DNA of 64,000 nt from Liolophura sinensis (taxonomy: Eukaryota; Mollusca; Polyplacophora; Chitonida; Chitonidae): NCBI RefSeq assembly GCF_032854445.1, contig NC_088300.1:79846101-79910100 (forward strand). Reading direction: 5' to 3'. Below are positions 22,130 to 34,510 of the stretch, in pieces. How positions within the stretch are numbered: the stretch's first letter is position 1; each line of letters opens with the position of its first letter. The position numbers were made by a program, and so were the translations under genes. The notes beneath the pieces were generated by a model. It searched no databases and was not told the DNA's origin. It saw nothing but the letters and a program-made list of their open reading frames with translations.

Positions 22130-25100
22130 ACACCATACCATGGAGTAGCTTTACTCATGGTACTGACCAAAGTGTAGTGAGCACCATGTAGACATGGAGT
22201 AGCTTTACTCATGGTACTGACCAAAGTGTAGTGAGCAACATATAGACATGGAGTAGGTTTACTCATGGTACTGACCAAAGTGTAGTGAACAACATGTAGA
22301 CATGGAGTGGGTTTACTCATTGTACTGACCAAAGTGTAGTGAGCATCATGTAGACATGGAGTGGGTTCACTCAAGGTACAGGCTAAAGTGTAGTGAGCAC
22401 CATGTAGACATGGAGTGGGTTTACTCATCGTACTGACCAAAGTGTAGTAAGCACCATGTAGACATGGGGTGGGTTTACTCAAGGTACAGGCCAAAGTGTA
22501 GTGAGCACCATGTAGACATGGAGTGGGTTTACTCATGGTACTGACCAAAGTGTAGTGAGCACCATGTAGACATGGAGTAGGTTTACTCATGGTACTGACC
22601 AAAGTGTAGTGAGCACCATGTAGTCATGGAGTGGGTTTGCTCAAGGTACAGGCCAAAGTGTAGTGAACAGCATATAGACATGGAGTAGATTTACTCATGG
22701 TACTGACCAAAGTGTACTGAACAACATACAGACATGGAGTAGGTTTACTCATGGTACTGACCAAAGTGTAGTGAACAACATGTAGACATGGAGTGGGTTT
22801 ACTCATGGCACTGACCAAAGTGTAGTGAACAACATATAGACATCTAGTGGGTTTACTCATCGTACTGACCAAAGTGTAGTGAGCATCATGTAGACATGGA
22901 GTGGGTTTACTCAAGGTACAGGCTAAAGTGTAGTGAGCACCATGTGGACATGGAGTGGGTTTACTCATCGTACTGACCAAAGTGTAGTGAGCACCATGCA
23001 GACATGGAGTGGGTTTACTCATGGCACTGACCAAAGTGTAGTGAGCACCATGTAGACATGGAGTGGGTTTACTCATGGTACTGACAGCGAACAACATGTA
23101 GATATGGAGTGTGTTCATTCATGGTACTGACCAAAGTGTAGTGAGCGCCATGTAGACATGGAGTAGGTTCACTCAAGGTACAGACCAAAGTGTAGTGAGC
23201 ACCATGTAGACATGGAGTGGGTTCACTCAAGGTACAGGCCAAAGTGTAGTGAACAACATATAGACATGGAGTAGGTTTACTCATGGTACTGACCAAAGTG
23301 TAGTGAACAACGTATAGACATGGAGTAGGTTTACTCATCGTACTGACCAAAGTGTAGTGAGCATCATGTAGACATGGAGTGAGTTCATTCATGGCACTGA
23401 CCAAAGTGTAGTGAGCACCATGTAGACATGGAGTGGGTTTACTCATGGTACTGACCAAAGTGTAGTGAACAACATGTAGACATGGAGTAGGTTTACTCAT
23501 GGCACTGACCAAAGTGTAGTGAACAACATGTAGACATGGAGTGGGTTTACTCATGGCACTGACCAAAGTGTAGTGAACAACATATAGACATCTAGTGGGT
23601 TTACTCATCGTACTGACCAAAGTGTAGTGAGCATCATGTAGACATGGAGTGGGTTTACTCAAGGTACAGGCTAAAGTGTAGTGAGCACCATGTGGACATG
23701 GAGTGGGTTTACTCATCGTACTGACCAAAGTGTAGTGAGCACCATGCAGACATGGAGTGGGTTTACTCATGGCACTGACCAAAGTGTAGTGAGCACCATG
23801 TAGACATGGAGTGGGTTTACTCATGGTACTGACAGCGAACAACATGTAGATATGGAGTGTGTTCATTCATGGTACTGACCAAAGTGTAGTGAGCGCCATG
23901 TAGACATGGAGTAGGTTCACTCAAGGTACAGACCAAAGTGTAGTGAGCACCATGTAGACATGGAGTGGGTTCACTCAAGGTACAGGCCAAAGTGTAGTGA
24001 ACAACATATAGACATGGAGTAGGTTTACTCATGGTACTGACCAAAGTGTAGTGAACAACGTATAGACATGGAGTAGGTTTACTCATCGTACTGACCAAAG
24101 TGTAGTGAGCATCATGTAGACATGGAGTGAGTTCACTCAAGGTACAGGCCAAAGTGTCGTGAGCACCATGTAGACATGGAGTGGGTTCATTCATGGCACT
24201 GACCAAAGTGTAGTGAGCACCATGTAGACATGGAGTGGGTTTACTCATGGTACTGACCAAAGTGTAGTGAACAACATGTAGACATGGAGTAGGTTTACTC
24301 ATGGCACTGACCAAAGTGTAGTGAACAACATGTAGACATGGAGTGGGTTTACTCATGGCACTGACCAAAGTGTAGTGAACAACATATAGACATCGAGTGG
24401 GTTTACTCATCGTACTGACCAAAGTGTAGTGAGCATCATGTAGACATGGAGTGGGTTCACTCAAGGTACAGGCTAAAGTGTAGTGAGCACCATGTAGACA
24501 TGGAGTGGGTTTACTCATCGTACTGACCAAAGTGTAGTGAGCACCATGCAGACATGGAGTGGGTTTACTCATGGCACTGACCAAAGTGTAGTGAGCACCA
24601 TGTAGACATGGAGTGGGTTTACTCATGGTACTGACAGCGAACAACATGTAGATATGGAGTGTGTTCATTCATGGTACTGACCAAAGTGTAGTGAGCGCCA
24701 TGTAGACATGGAGTGGGTTCACTCAAGGTACAGACCAAAGTGTAGTGAGCACCATGTAGACATGGAGTGGGTTTACTCATGGTACTGACCAAAGTGTAGT
24801 GAACAACATTTAGACATGGAGTGGGTTTACTCATGGTACTGACCAAAGTGTAGTGAGCACCATGTAGACATGGAGTGGGTTTACTCATTGTACTAACCAA
24901 AGTGTAGTGAGCATCATGTAGACATGGATTGGGTTCACTCAAGGTACAGGCCAATGTGTAGTGAGCACCATGTAGACATGGAGTAGGTTCATTCATGGTA
25001 CTGACCAAAGTGTAGTGAGCACCATACAGACATGGAGTGGGTTCATTCATGGTACTGACCAAAGTGTAGTGAGCAACATGTAGACATGGAGTGGGTTCAT

Positions 25101-26875
25101 TCATGGTACTGACCAAAGTGTAGTGAGCAACAACAAGTAGACATGGAGTGGGTTTACTCATGGTACTGACCAAAGTGTGGTGAACAACATGTAGACATGG
25201 AGTGGGTTTACTCATGGTACTGACCAAAGTGTAGTGAGCACCATGTGGACATGGAGTGGGTTCATCCATGGTACTGACCAAAGTGTAGTGAACAACATGT
25301 AGACATGGAGTAGGTTTACTCATGGTACTGACCAAAGTGTAGTGAACAACATGTAGACATGGAGTGGGTTTACTCATGGTACTGACCAAGGTGTAGTGAG
25401 CACCATGTGGACATGGAGTGGGTTTACTCATGGTACTGACAGTGAATAACATTTAGATATGGAGTGGGTTCATTTATGGTACTGACCAAAGTGTAATCAG
25501 CACCATGTAGACATAGAGTGAGTTCACTCAAGGTACACACCAAAGTGTAGTGAGCATCATGTAGACATGGAATGGGTTTACTCATCGTACTGACCAAAGT
25601 GTAGTGAGCATCATGTAGACATGGAGTAGGTTTACTCATGGTACTGACCAAAGTGTAGTGAGCACCATGTAGACATGGAATGGGTTTACTCATGGTACTG
25701 ACAGCGAGCAACATGTAGATATGGAGTGGGTTCATTCACGGTACTGACCAAAGTGTAGTGAGCGCCATGTAGACATGGAGTGGGGTCACTCAAGGTACAG
25801 ACCAAAGTGTAGTGAGCACCATGTAGACATGGAGTGGGTTTACTCATCGTACTGACCAAAGTGTAGTCAGCACCATGTAGACATGGAGTGGGTTTACTCA
25901 TGGTACTGACAGCGAATAACATGTAGATGTGGAGTGGGTTCATTTACGGTACTGACCAAAGTGTAGTCAGCACCATGTAGACATGGAGTGAGTTCACTCA
26001 AGGTACAGACCAAAGTGTAGTCAGCACCATGTAGACATGGAGTGGGTTTACTCATCGTACTGACCAAAGTGTAGTGAGCGCCATGTAGACATGGAGTGGG
26101 TTCACTCATGGTACTGACAGTGAACAACATGTAGATATGGAGTGGGTTCATTTACGGTACTGACTAAAGTGTAGTGAGCGCCATGTAGACATGGAGTGAG
26201 TTCACTCAAGGTACAGGCCAAAGTGTAGTGAGCACCATGTAGAGATGGAGTGGGTTTACTCATGGTACTGACCAAAGTGTAGTGAACAACATTTAGACAT
26301 GGAGTGGGTTTACTCATGGTACTGACCAAAGTGTAGTGAGCACCATGTAGACATGGAGTGGGTTTACTCATTGTACTAACTAAAGTGTAGTGAGCATCAT
26401 GTAGACATGGATTGGGTTCACTCAAGGTACAGGCCAATGTGTAGTGAGCACCATGTAGACATGGAGTGGGTTCATTCATGGTACTGACCAAAGTGTAGTG
26501 AGCACCATACAGACATGGAGTGGGTTCATTCATGGTACTGACCAAAGTGTAGTGAGCAACATGTAGACATGGAGTGGGTTCATTCATGGTACTGACCAAA
26601 GTGTAGTGAGCAACAACATGTAGACATGGAGTGGGTTTACTCATGGTACTGACCAAAGTGTAGTGAACAACATGTAGACATGGAGTGGGTTTACTCATGG
26701 TACTGACCAAAGTGTAGTGAGCACCATGTGGACATGGAGTGGGTTCATTCATGGTACTGACCAAAGTGTAGTGAACAACATGTAGACATGGAGTGGGTTC
26801 ACTCAAGGTACAGGTCAAAGTGTAGTGAGCAACAACATGTAGACATGGAGTGGGTTTACTCGTCGTGCGGGTCAA
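22130..26875. repeat. 54-bp satellite-like array of about 88 copies with higher-order structure
   Basis: The unit runs TACTGACCAAAGTGTAGTGA, GCACCATGTAGACATGGAGT, GGGTTTACTCATGG. A truncated monomer lacking CCAAAGTGTAGT recurs near 23085, 23835, 24635, 25440, 25710, 25910 and 26120, marking higher-order blocks of about 750-800 bp and then 208 bp. Whole blocks (22624-23118 and 23372-23866; about 24700-25440 and 26160-26870) are nearly identical. Minus ORFs of 85-283 residues (CLHGAHYTLVSTMSKPTP) come from the 54-bp period. Confidence 0.97.
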
Positions 26876-27115
26876 AGTGACGTAATCACATTAGGCTTCA
26901 GAGAGACTCCAAGGCTATCAGGCATGCTGTTGTCGAACAATGTATGCATGGATATCTGGTCATTTCCATCCGTCTCTGAGGACCACAAGCCCTCCAGCGA
27001 TGAAGTTCTCACAGGGCTAACTTATACAAATGTTAGTAAATTAATTTTTCGTACCACTCCTTACGGTGCTCTAACCTGGAGACGTCATCCAGGAAAAGGG
27101 CTTTCCGAGAAATGT

Positions 27116-27384
27116 TTATTTATTTATTTATTTGATTGGTGTTTTACGCCGTACTGAAGAATATTTCACTTATACGGCGGCGGCCAGCATTATGGCGGGA
27201 GAAAAGCGGGCAGAGCCCGGGGGGAAATCCACCACCATCCGCAGGTTTCCGCCTGACCTTCCTACGTACGGCCGGGAAGGAAGCCAGTATGGGCTGGACG
27301 AACTCACAACGACCGCATTGGTGAGAGGCTCCTAAGTCAGTACGCTGTTCTAGCGCGCTAACCAACTGAGCCAAGGAGGCCCCC
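27116..27384 (-). mobile_element. SINE family 1, full length with perfect target-site duplications
   Basis: Starts TTTATTTATTTGATTGGTGT; its reverse complement begins GGGGCCTCCTTGGCTCAGTT (tRNA-like A box). It is flanked by perfect 12-bp repeats TCCGAGAAATGT at 27104-27115 and 27385-27396. It is the least decayed copy in the window. Confidence 0.95.
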
Positions 27385-27429
27385 TCCGAGAAATGTGTAT
27401 TGCTAAATTTCGGAACAATGCGTCCGCCA

Positions 27430-27800
27430 AGGGTCGGCTACGACGGTGTGTCAGGAGAGTAGCCTTACACCGGTCGACGACAGACGGCAACTCACAGGAG
27501 AGTAACGCTACAACTGGCGACGACAGAAAGCAACTCACAGGAGAGTAGGCCTACACCTGGCGACGACAGGAGGCAACTCACAGGAGAATAACCCTAAACC
27601 TGGCGACGACAGATGGCAACTTACAGGAAAGTAGCCCTTCTCCTGACGACGACAGACGCCAACTCACAGGAGAGTAGCCCTACACCTGGCGACGACAGAC
27701 GGCAACTCACCGGAGAGTAGCCTTACGCCTGGTGACGACAGAAGGTAACTCACAGGAGAGTAGCCATACACCTGGCGACGACAGACGGCAACTCACCAAC
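27430..27800. repeat. 43-bp minisatellite, about eight copies
   Basis: The unit includes GGAGAGTAGCCCTACACCTG and GCGACGACAGACGGCAACTC, GC-richer than its surroundings. Confidence 0.93.
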
Positions 27801-28540
27801 GACAGTTCGAATATCCGAATATGACATTATTTAAACGCTTATTTCATGACTGTATGACATGAAACTGGGATTACATGAACTCTACAACAATTTGGACTTC
27901 TATGACCTTGTACAGGGCTTTGGTTTAATCTAAGACTTGCTTGGTGGAATGGGATCCCATATATCTGACGGTGATTTCCACTTCACTAGGTCACTTGGCT
28001 AGTTCCAGCTGTCGTGCTAAAGTTCAAAGAATCACAAGCTTTTGACTTATTAAGAACACCAAGCAGCTCTGTCTGACGTAATACCCATTTCATTATCCGT
28101 TGCTTTTGTTTACTTCATTCGGTACCCGTCTAGTTCCCTTAACAACCACCATGTCTCTCAACGTTTGCTCAGTATGTTTTTCTTTACCGAATATCGCTTT
28201 AATGTCAGTCCCTTGTATTCATAGGCTTCGAAACTCTGTGGTAAAGTCTGCATTAAGTAAAGTAACATTAGCGGCATGACAACTGTGGAGGATTACTACG
28301 GTCAGGGTGTGGTTCTCTTCGGTTACAAGACTTCTGGCTGTGAACTGTGCCCTCATGTTGTTTTTGGTGGAGATCCGGTATGTACGCAGTCAGAGCCACC
28401 TGTTCTTGTCGAGAACAAAACAAACCACGTAGTACTGTACATTAACCAGGAAACACGCATATTCCTAGTTAGCTAACCGATATTTCTGCAGCCATGTCTG
28501 CATGTTTGGCCTACAGCTGAAATTTTCATCTGTCTGGGTG
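27801..28540. other. Non-coding spacer
   Basis: Unique sequence. A 66-residue plus ORF at 28276-28476 has no recognisable motif or convincing splice site and is not called. Confidence 0.5.
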
Positions 28541-28544
28541 AATA

Positions 28545-28780
28545 ACACACTAGTTAAAATACAGCGATCCATGCTACGTTCACACCAAATGTTATACTAG
28601 TTAAAATACAGAGATCCATGCTACGTTCACACCAAACGTTATACTGGTTAAAATACAGCAATCCATGCTACGTTCACACCAAACATACCAGTTAAAATAC
28701 AGCGATCCATGCTACATTCACACCAAACATACTAGTTAAAATACAGCGATCTATGCTACGTTCACACCAAACGTTATGCT
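28545..28780. repeat. 44-47-bp minisatellite, five copies
   Basis: The unit includes ACTAGTTAAAATACAGCGAT and CCATGCTACGTTCACACCAA; some copies lack the GTTAT end. Confidence 0.92.
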
Positions 28781-29039
28781 CCATTGATTTACCTTTCCAT
28801 GAGTAATGTATAGCCATGAGCCATACATAGAGCTTACGTGTAAGATGATAAGACACCTTGTAGATTATTGTAGTTTCTAATGCTTTATGTTCTAAATTAA
28901 ACTATCGTTTTGTTCAAAAGTGGCCAAAAAGGCTAAAATTTTTCTGATAATTGACAGCTGGATTTATTAAAGTGTAAATTCCTAGTAGTTCCTCAGACAC
29001 CGTTTTCAGTTATAATGGTGCGAGGTTTAATTAAATGTT

Positions 29040-29375
29040 GAGAATAATACCGGTACGTAAACACAATATGTGGTTGGGTGCAGAGTGTAATACCGGTACG
29101 TAAACACCATATATGGTTGGGTGCAGAGTGTAATACCGGTAAGTAAACACAATATGTGGTTGGGTACAGAATGTAATACTGGTATGTAAACACAATATGT
29201 GGTTGGGTACAGAGTGTAATACCGGTACGTAAACACAATATGTTGTTGGGTGCAGAGTGTAATACCGGTAAGTAAACACAATATGTGGTTGGGTGCAGAG
29301 TGTAATACTGGTACCTAAACACAATATGTGGTTGGGTACAGAGTGTAATACCGGTACGTAAACACAATATGCGGT
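29040..29375. repeat. 43-bp minisatellite, about eight copies
   Basis: The unit includes AATACCGGTACGTAAACACA and ATATGTGGTTGGGTGCAGAG. Three minus frames are all open, giving the overlapping tyrosine-rich ORFs, which I reject as genes. Confidence 0.94.
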
Positions 29376-29491
29376 TGACCATTTATTATAATAAGCCACA
29401 GAGCTTGGTTATGCCTTAATTGTACATACTATATACGACAGCAGGATTAACAGTGAAAATCTTGAATAAGGGCTACCATTATAAATCAATC

Positions 29492-29785
29492 ATGGCTTTT
29501 GCTTTGCTGCTGTTACCTCTTGGAATCTCACATGCAAGCTTCATGGCTGTATCGGAGTACGGCCTGGTGACTATCAGTTATAAATATCGATCCCCTGTGG
29601 TAAACGCTGGCGCGCCTGATTGCCGTCGCTACGCTGACATGACTGGGTTAAACACTCAACTGCGTAACCACAAACTAGGCATTAATGCTGTGGTGTTTAA
29701 CACTCCGGCAGATAGGTGCCCGCAAAGGGGGTTGAATTCTGGAGGCTGGAAGCCAACTGGATATAACATGTGTAGTCCATTGTAA
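29492..29785 (+). CDS. Possible small secreted protein, or first exon of one (97 residues)
   Basis: The frame opens upstream at 29420, but the Met at 29492 begins a clear signal-peptide-like stretch (MAFALLLLPLGISHAS), so this start is preferred. The rest is non-repetitive, with cysteines at PDCRRY, DRCPQ and NMCSP, and ends in TAA. The block GLVTISYKYRS then KLGINAVVFN loosely recalls the ILEI/PANDER fold of FAM3-like proteins, but I cannot confirm this. It sits alone between minisatellites, with no recognised second exon or promoter. Confidence 0.3.
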   Translation: MAFALLLLPLGISHASFMAVSEYGLVTISYKYRSPVVNAGAPDCRRYADMTGLNTQLRNHKLGINAVVFNTPADRCPQRGLNSGGWKPTGYNMCSPL

Positions 29786-29959
29786 CAAATGAAGTTATAT
29801 AGACGTTTACACCTAATAGAGTTTATTTGTTGACTCATATCTGACCCTCCAAATCGTTATCCGCAATCTCTGACTAAACATGTTCACAGAAGATCAATCC
29901 ATAATAGATATTCGATTTGCGCCGAGGTTTGGCGAAGAATTTGGACACGATCTGTATTT

Positions 29960-30335
29960 GGATCATCGTGTTTTCATGCAACTCATGTTTGGTGATGAAT
30001 CCATGCAACTCACCCGCGCCCATGCGCGTTCGGTGATGAATTCATGAAACTCACTGGCATCAACGTTCAGTGATGAATTCGTGCAACTCGCTGGCGTCCA
30101 CGTTCGGTGATGTGCAACTCGTTGGCGTCCACGTTTGAAAGTGAATCCATATAGCTTGCTGGTGTCCACGTTTGCTGGCATCCACGTTTGGGGTTGAGTG
30201 CATGCAAATCGCTGGCGTCCACGTTTGGTGATGAATCCACGCAACTCACTCGCGTCCATGCGCTTTCGGTGATGAATCCATGAAACTCACTGGCATCCAC
30301 GTTTCAATTCGTGAAACTCGCCTGCGTCCACGTTC
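29960..30335. repeat. About 37-bp degenerate minisatellite, ten copies
   Basis: The unit includes GCAACTCGCTGGCGTCCACG and TTCGGTGATGAATCCAT. Copies vary in length and sequence, so it is an older array. Confidence 0.88.
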
Positions 30336-31890
30336 AGGGGTAAAATTTATTTGTCAATTTTTACATGTAAATTTATATAAATTTACAGTAAGGCATTTAT
30401 GGGATAAATAGAATATGAAATTTGTGACCCTCGATATCACTATTCATTTCCTCCGAGCCTCCGTCGAGTTTAATAAATTTGATATCTTCAGGTCACTTCA
30501 GGCCGCTTTATTATCCTGCCTGTTATTTGATCAGCATAGCCTGGCCTAACATTAACACATTCGTTATCCTCCAGAACCCTAGCTTTCTTTACGAATCTGG
30601 CGAAATGATTAGCTAAACCCTCATCTTTGGAGATCAGACATTTAGCGGCCCCCTGGGGATGAGTTGGTATCCACAAATAGCCTGCAGCCATATGGGCTAT
30701 TGTTCAACTGGATGGATTCCTGTTTAATTGTCTGTCTGTCGCAATGATCAGCGCTGAGACGTCCTAGCCTCCGAAGGTTAGCTCTAGCTATTTTTGCATT
30801 TAAGAGGGCAGGCCGAGAGTGATGTTCTCTCGTGAGCAAAGATGGTCTCCTATTGATCGGTGGGGGACCATACTACAGGGGAATGTCATGCCGGGGAGGA
30901 CTGAGACAGGGCTAGCTGGGTACTGACAAAATTACCCTAGGGAGAATGAGGAGTACAAATCAAATCTTGGTCACGCATCTTGTGTATTACAACGCATGCG
31001 CCGCCAGCTGTGCGCGCAATTCGGAGACTGCTCGATGGTGGACAGTACAAACACGTGGATATTACAGCCGTGTATGCCTGACGATATTAGGGTGGAGCCT
31101 AGGCCTATATGTAATCACAATACAATTGACAATTTTATAATTAGGCTTCTTCGTATGGACTGACAGATTATCGAAACCAGCCCCGGCATCTTTTACAGCA
31201 CTGTGGAGAAAGTAACACTTTGGTGGATCTTTGTGTAATATGCACTTGACATGATATATGATGTAAAATCCCTGCTAAATTTGATTGAAGGCAATGTCTG
31301 CCTTTATCACACGATCCTCGTGTTACATACTTGCCCACGTCGTTCCCATGTATTACCGATGATGCACACGACCGTGCATCCAACATCAGCCCAAATGTGA
31401 AACACGGTTAGCACGTTATATGGCTGTTGTTTTTCTTGAGTTAGATGTTACAGGTATAAGTCTATGGGATAAGCCTAACATCTGACAGCTTGAGAGTCCG
31501 TAGTATACTCCTGCACTATATACTTCTTCTCACTGCTAAGCTCTTAACTGTAGTCTTCACGTAAGTCTCTCTGATCTTGTGTGAGAAATAATTTGAAGCA
31601 ACAGCATTCCGAAAACCAGATGCTGTTTTACTTGATGAATAAGCCTGCGCTGAGGCCGGGGTGAAGCCTTATGATATTGTAACCCCCTTCTTATAAGTCA
31701 TCTATAGCTATATATCGGCAAACAATGGGATTGTTGTACTTACTGTTACTGTTGAATGACTATTAATGTGATCAAGCATTTAAAGCGGACCCTAACCGGA
31801 CGTCGGTGGATGGTGAGGGTGGAATAATTTGGGTAGAGCCTGACGGAAACATGGTGGCGTCATATAACGTTAGTGTATAATATAGATGTC
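30336..31890. other. Non-coding spacer
   Basis: Unique sequence. Short ORFs on both strands (for example 30488-30691 minus) show no family motif. Confidence 0.5.
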
Positions 31891-31894
31891 ACGA

Positions 31895-32745
31895 CTTCTT
31901 ATATACACTGGGCATCTACACCGGGCATTTACACTGGGCGTATACACTGGGCATCTACAAAAGGCATCTACACCGGGCATCTACACTGGGCGCCTACACT
32001 GGGCATTTAGGCCTACACTGTGCATTTACACCGGGCATCTACACCGGGCATCTACACTGGGCATGTACTCTAGGCATCTATATCGGGCATCTTCATTGGG
32101 TATGTACACTGGGCGTCTACACTGGGCATCTACACTGGGCATTTACACTGGGCATCTACACTGGGCATTTACACTGGGCATCTACACCGGGCATCTACAC
32201 CGGGCATCTACACTTGGCACCTTCACTAGGCATCTACACCGGGCATCTACACTGGGCATCCACACTGGGCCTCTACACCGGGCATCTACACTGGGCATCT
32301 ACACTAGGCGTATACAGTGGACCTCTATACCGGGCATCTACACTGGGCGTCTACACCGGGCATATGTTCTGGGTAACACTGGGCATCTACATTGGGCATA
32401 TATAAACAGTGGGCATATACACAGGGCATCTAAGCTGGGCATCTACACTGGATATATACACTGGGCATCTACATTGGGCATATATAAACAGTGGGCATAT
32501 ACACAGGGCATCTACACTGGATATACCGGGCATCTATATTGGGCATATATAAACAGTGGGCATATACACAGGGTATCTAAGCTGGGCATCTACACTGGAT
32601 ATATACACTGGGCATCTACACTGGGCATATATAAACAGTGGGCATATACACAGGGCATCTACACTGGATATACCGGGCATCTATATTGGGTATGTACACT
32701 GGACATTTAGACTGCATGGGCATCTACACTGGACATCTACACGGC
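31895..32745. repeat. 13-bp minisatellite with a larger block repeat at its right end
   Basis: The unit is GGGCATCTACACT, with CACT/CACC alternation, over about 60 copies. From about 32390, blocks of roughly 80-100 bp (TATATAAACAGTGGGCATAT) recur three times. The 274-residue plus ORF (GIYTGHLHWASTL) reads three units per 39 bases and is an artefact. Confidence 0.94.
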
Positions 32746-34045
32746 AACCGGAGTAGGCCTATTCCGGCTTTTAATTCATTGTTCTCGACACGATTTTAAT
32801 ATATAAAAAAAATTAATTCGTAAAGAACAGTACAAATAAACGACTATTTTAAGGAATTATACTGTGATTGGGTCATAATTGTGTTAGAACACATATATAG
32901 TAGACATATAGTAGCGGTAGCGATGTTCCAATATTATGACGTTTTGAGGAAACCTGTAATGGATTTACCGTTATAAGCTCGTATATTAGAGAGCTATCTG
33001 GGAGGAATATAAGATCTGTTATATTCGCCCCAGGATCTACTCTATATAGTTATGTAAGTCCATAAGGTTCTGTCTACCATTAATACAACTTACAAGCTAA
33101 CATGTAAATCTTATTTTCCTCCTTAATTTGTACATTCCAGACTTTGAATGGTCATATATATGCCGTTGATGTAGAGTATATTGTACAGGATTATAATGTT
33201 CCGTGTTATGCAGCTTCAGTAAATGATATCCAGGCCTAATTAATACACTTCCCTGCAGCTTATAACCATATACATGTACAGGTCTACTTCACACATGGTT
33301 AAATATGTAAATGTTCAAATTCAAGGAATTAACACAACGTGCACACGAGCCTTACAACGTCATTCGTCGCTTTAAGGATATGCAGTATACCGGTAGTCGG
33401 TATTTTGAAAACTAGCCAATGGAGTCTGCAGGAGGAGATTGGGGTATCGGGAATGTCAGTTCAAGTTATTGGTATTTGAAGACGTTATAGTCCACCAGTA
33501 CCCTTCTCCCATCGCCCAGACTGGGGAGGACTCGCCGCTCGATCTGACAGTAGCCTGCCTAATATCTTAAGGCAGCTCGGTAGAGCTGGCATTGTTAACT
33601 TCCGTACATTTGTCAGCAGTTTTCGCAGATCTCAGGACTTACATGTGGTGACTGTGGGAGTGGACACGACCTTGGCAGTTATCGGCGTATCTACTACTGT
33701 GAGCGCACAGAACTACAATGCTCGCGCAGTGGTGAATCTTTAATGGAGGCTGTAGTGAGGGCTGTACGAAGCGGACCAGGGCTATCCTATGAAAGAGGTC
33801 AGGCCTGTTTGCTGTAAGGAGAGGTACTGTGTATACGTACTCTACATATCGTGAGCGGCGACATTTCAATGTAGGACGGTGCTGTCCGTCAGTTATTAAC
33901 GCCAAACTGTACCTACTGCTACAGGGTGGGTGACATGAGCTGTTTACAGTGCTGATAGGACCAAGTGTGGCAGGGAGTTCAGAGGTCGGCACAGGGACAT
34001 GTATACTGGGATGTGCCAGTCTGGAACGCGTAACAGCTTTTACTG
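32746..34045. other. Non-coding spacer
   Basis: AT-rich unique DNA. The ORF at 33639-34139 on the minus strand has no recognised domain and runs into the next array. Confidence 0.5.
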
Positions 34046-34049
34046 AATG

Positions 34050-34510
34050 TATACGATAGAGTTCCTGGACCCCAGGGGACGCTGAATGTACACGAGAGAG
34101 TTCCTGGACCGGAAAAGACGCTACTGAATTAATGTACACGAGAGAGTGCCTGGACCGGAGGATACGTTACTGATTGTACACGAGAGAGTTCCTGGACCGG
34201 AGGAGACGTTACTGAATCTACACTAGAGAGTTCCTGGGGCGGGGGAGACGTTACTGTACGTACACGAGAGAGTTCCTGGACCGGAGGACACGTTACTGAA
34301 TGTACATGACCGAGTTCCGGAACCGGATCACACATTACTAAATGTACACGAGAGAGTTCCTGAGCCGGCGGAGACGTTCCTGTATGTACATGAGACAGTC
34401 CCTGGACCGGAGGAGGCGTTACTGTAAGTACACTAGAGAGTTCCTGGACCGGAGGACACGTTACTGAATGTACACAAGAGAGTTCCTGGACCGGAGGAGA
34501 CTTAACTGTA
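34050..34510. repeat. About 42-bp minisatellite, eleven copies
   Basis: The unit includes GTACACGAGAGAGTTCCTGG and ACCGGAGGAGACGTTACTGA, moderately diverged. Confidence 0.92.

Noticed and set aside
22072..26875. Series of minus ORFs with Cys/His-rich 18-residue repeats, resembling a zinc-binding protein
   Set aside because: The Cys and His come from a 54-bp repeat unit; frames restart at every truncated monomer and there is no conserved start or exon boundary.
27116..27384. A functional tRNA gene in the tRNA-like SINE head
   Set aside because: A- and B-box-like segments are present, but the cloverleaf is not intact and the segment continues into the SINE body with an AT-rich tail.
31886..32710. 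274-residue plus ORF with GIYTGHLHWASTL repeats
   Set aside because: Three 13-bp units per 39 bases; purely period-driven.
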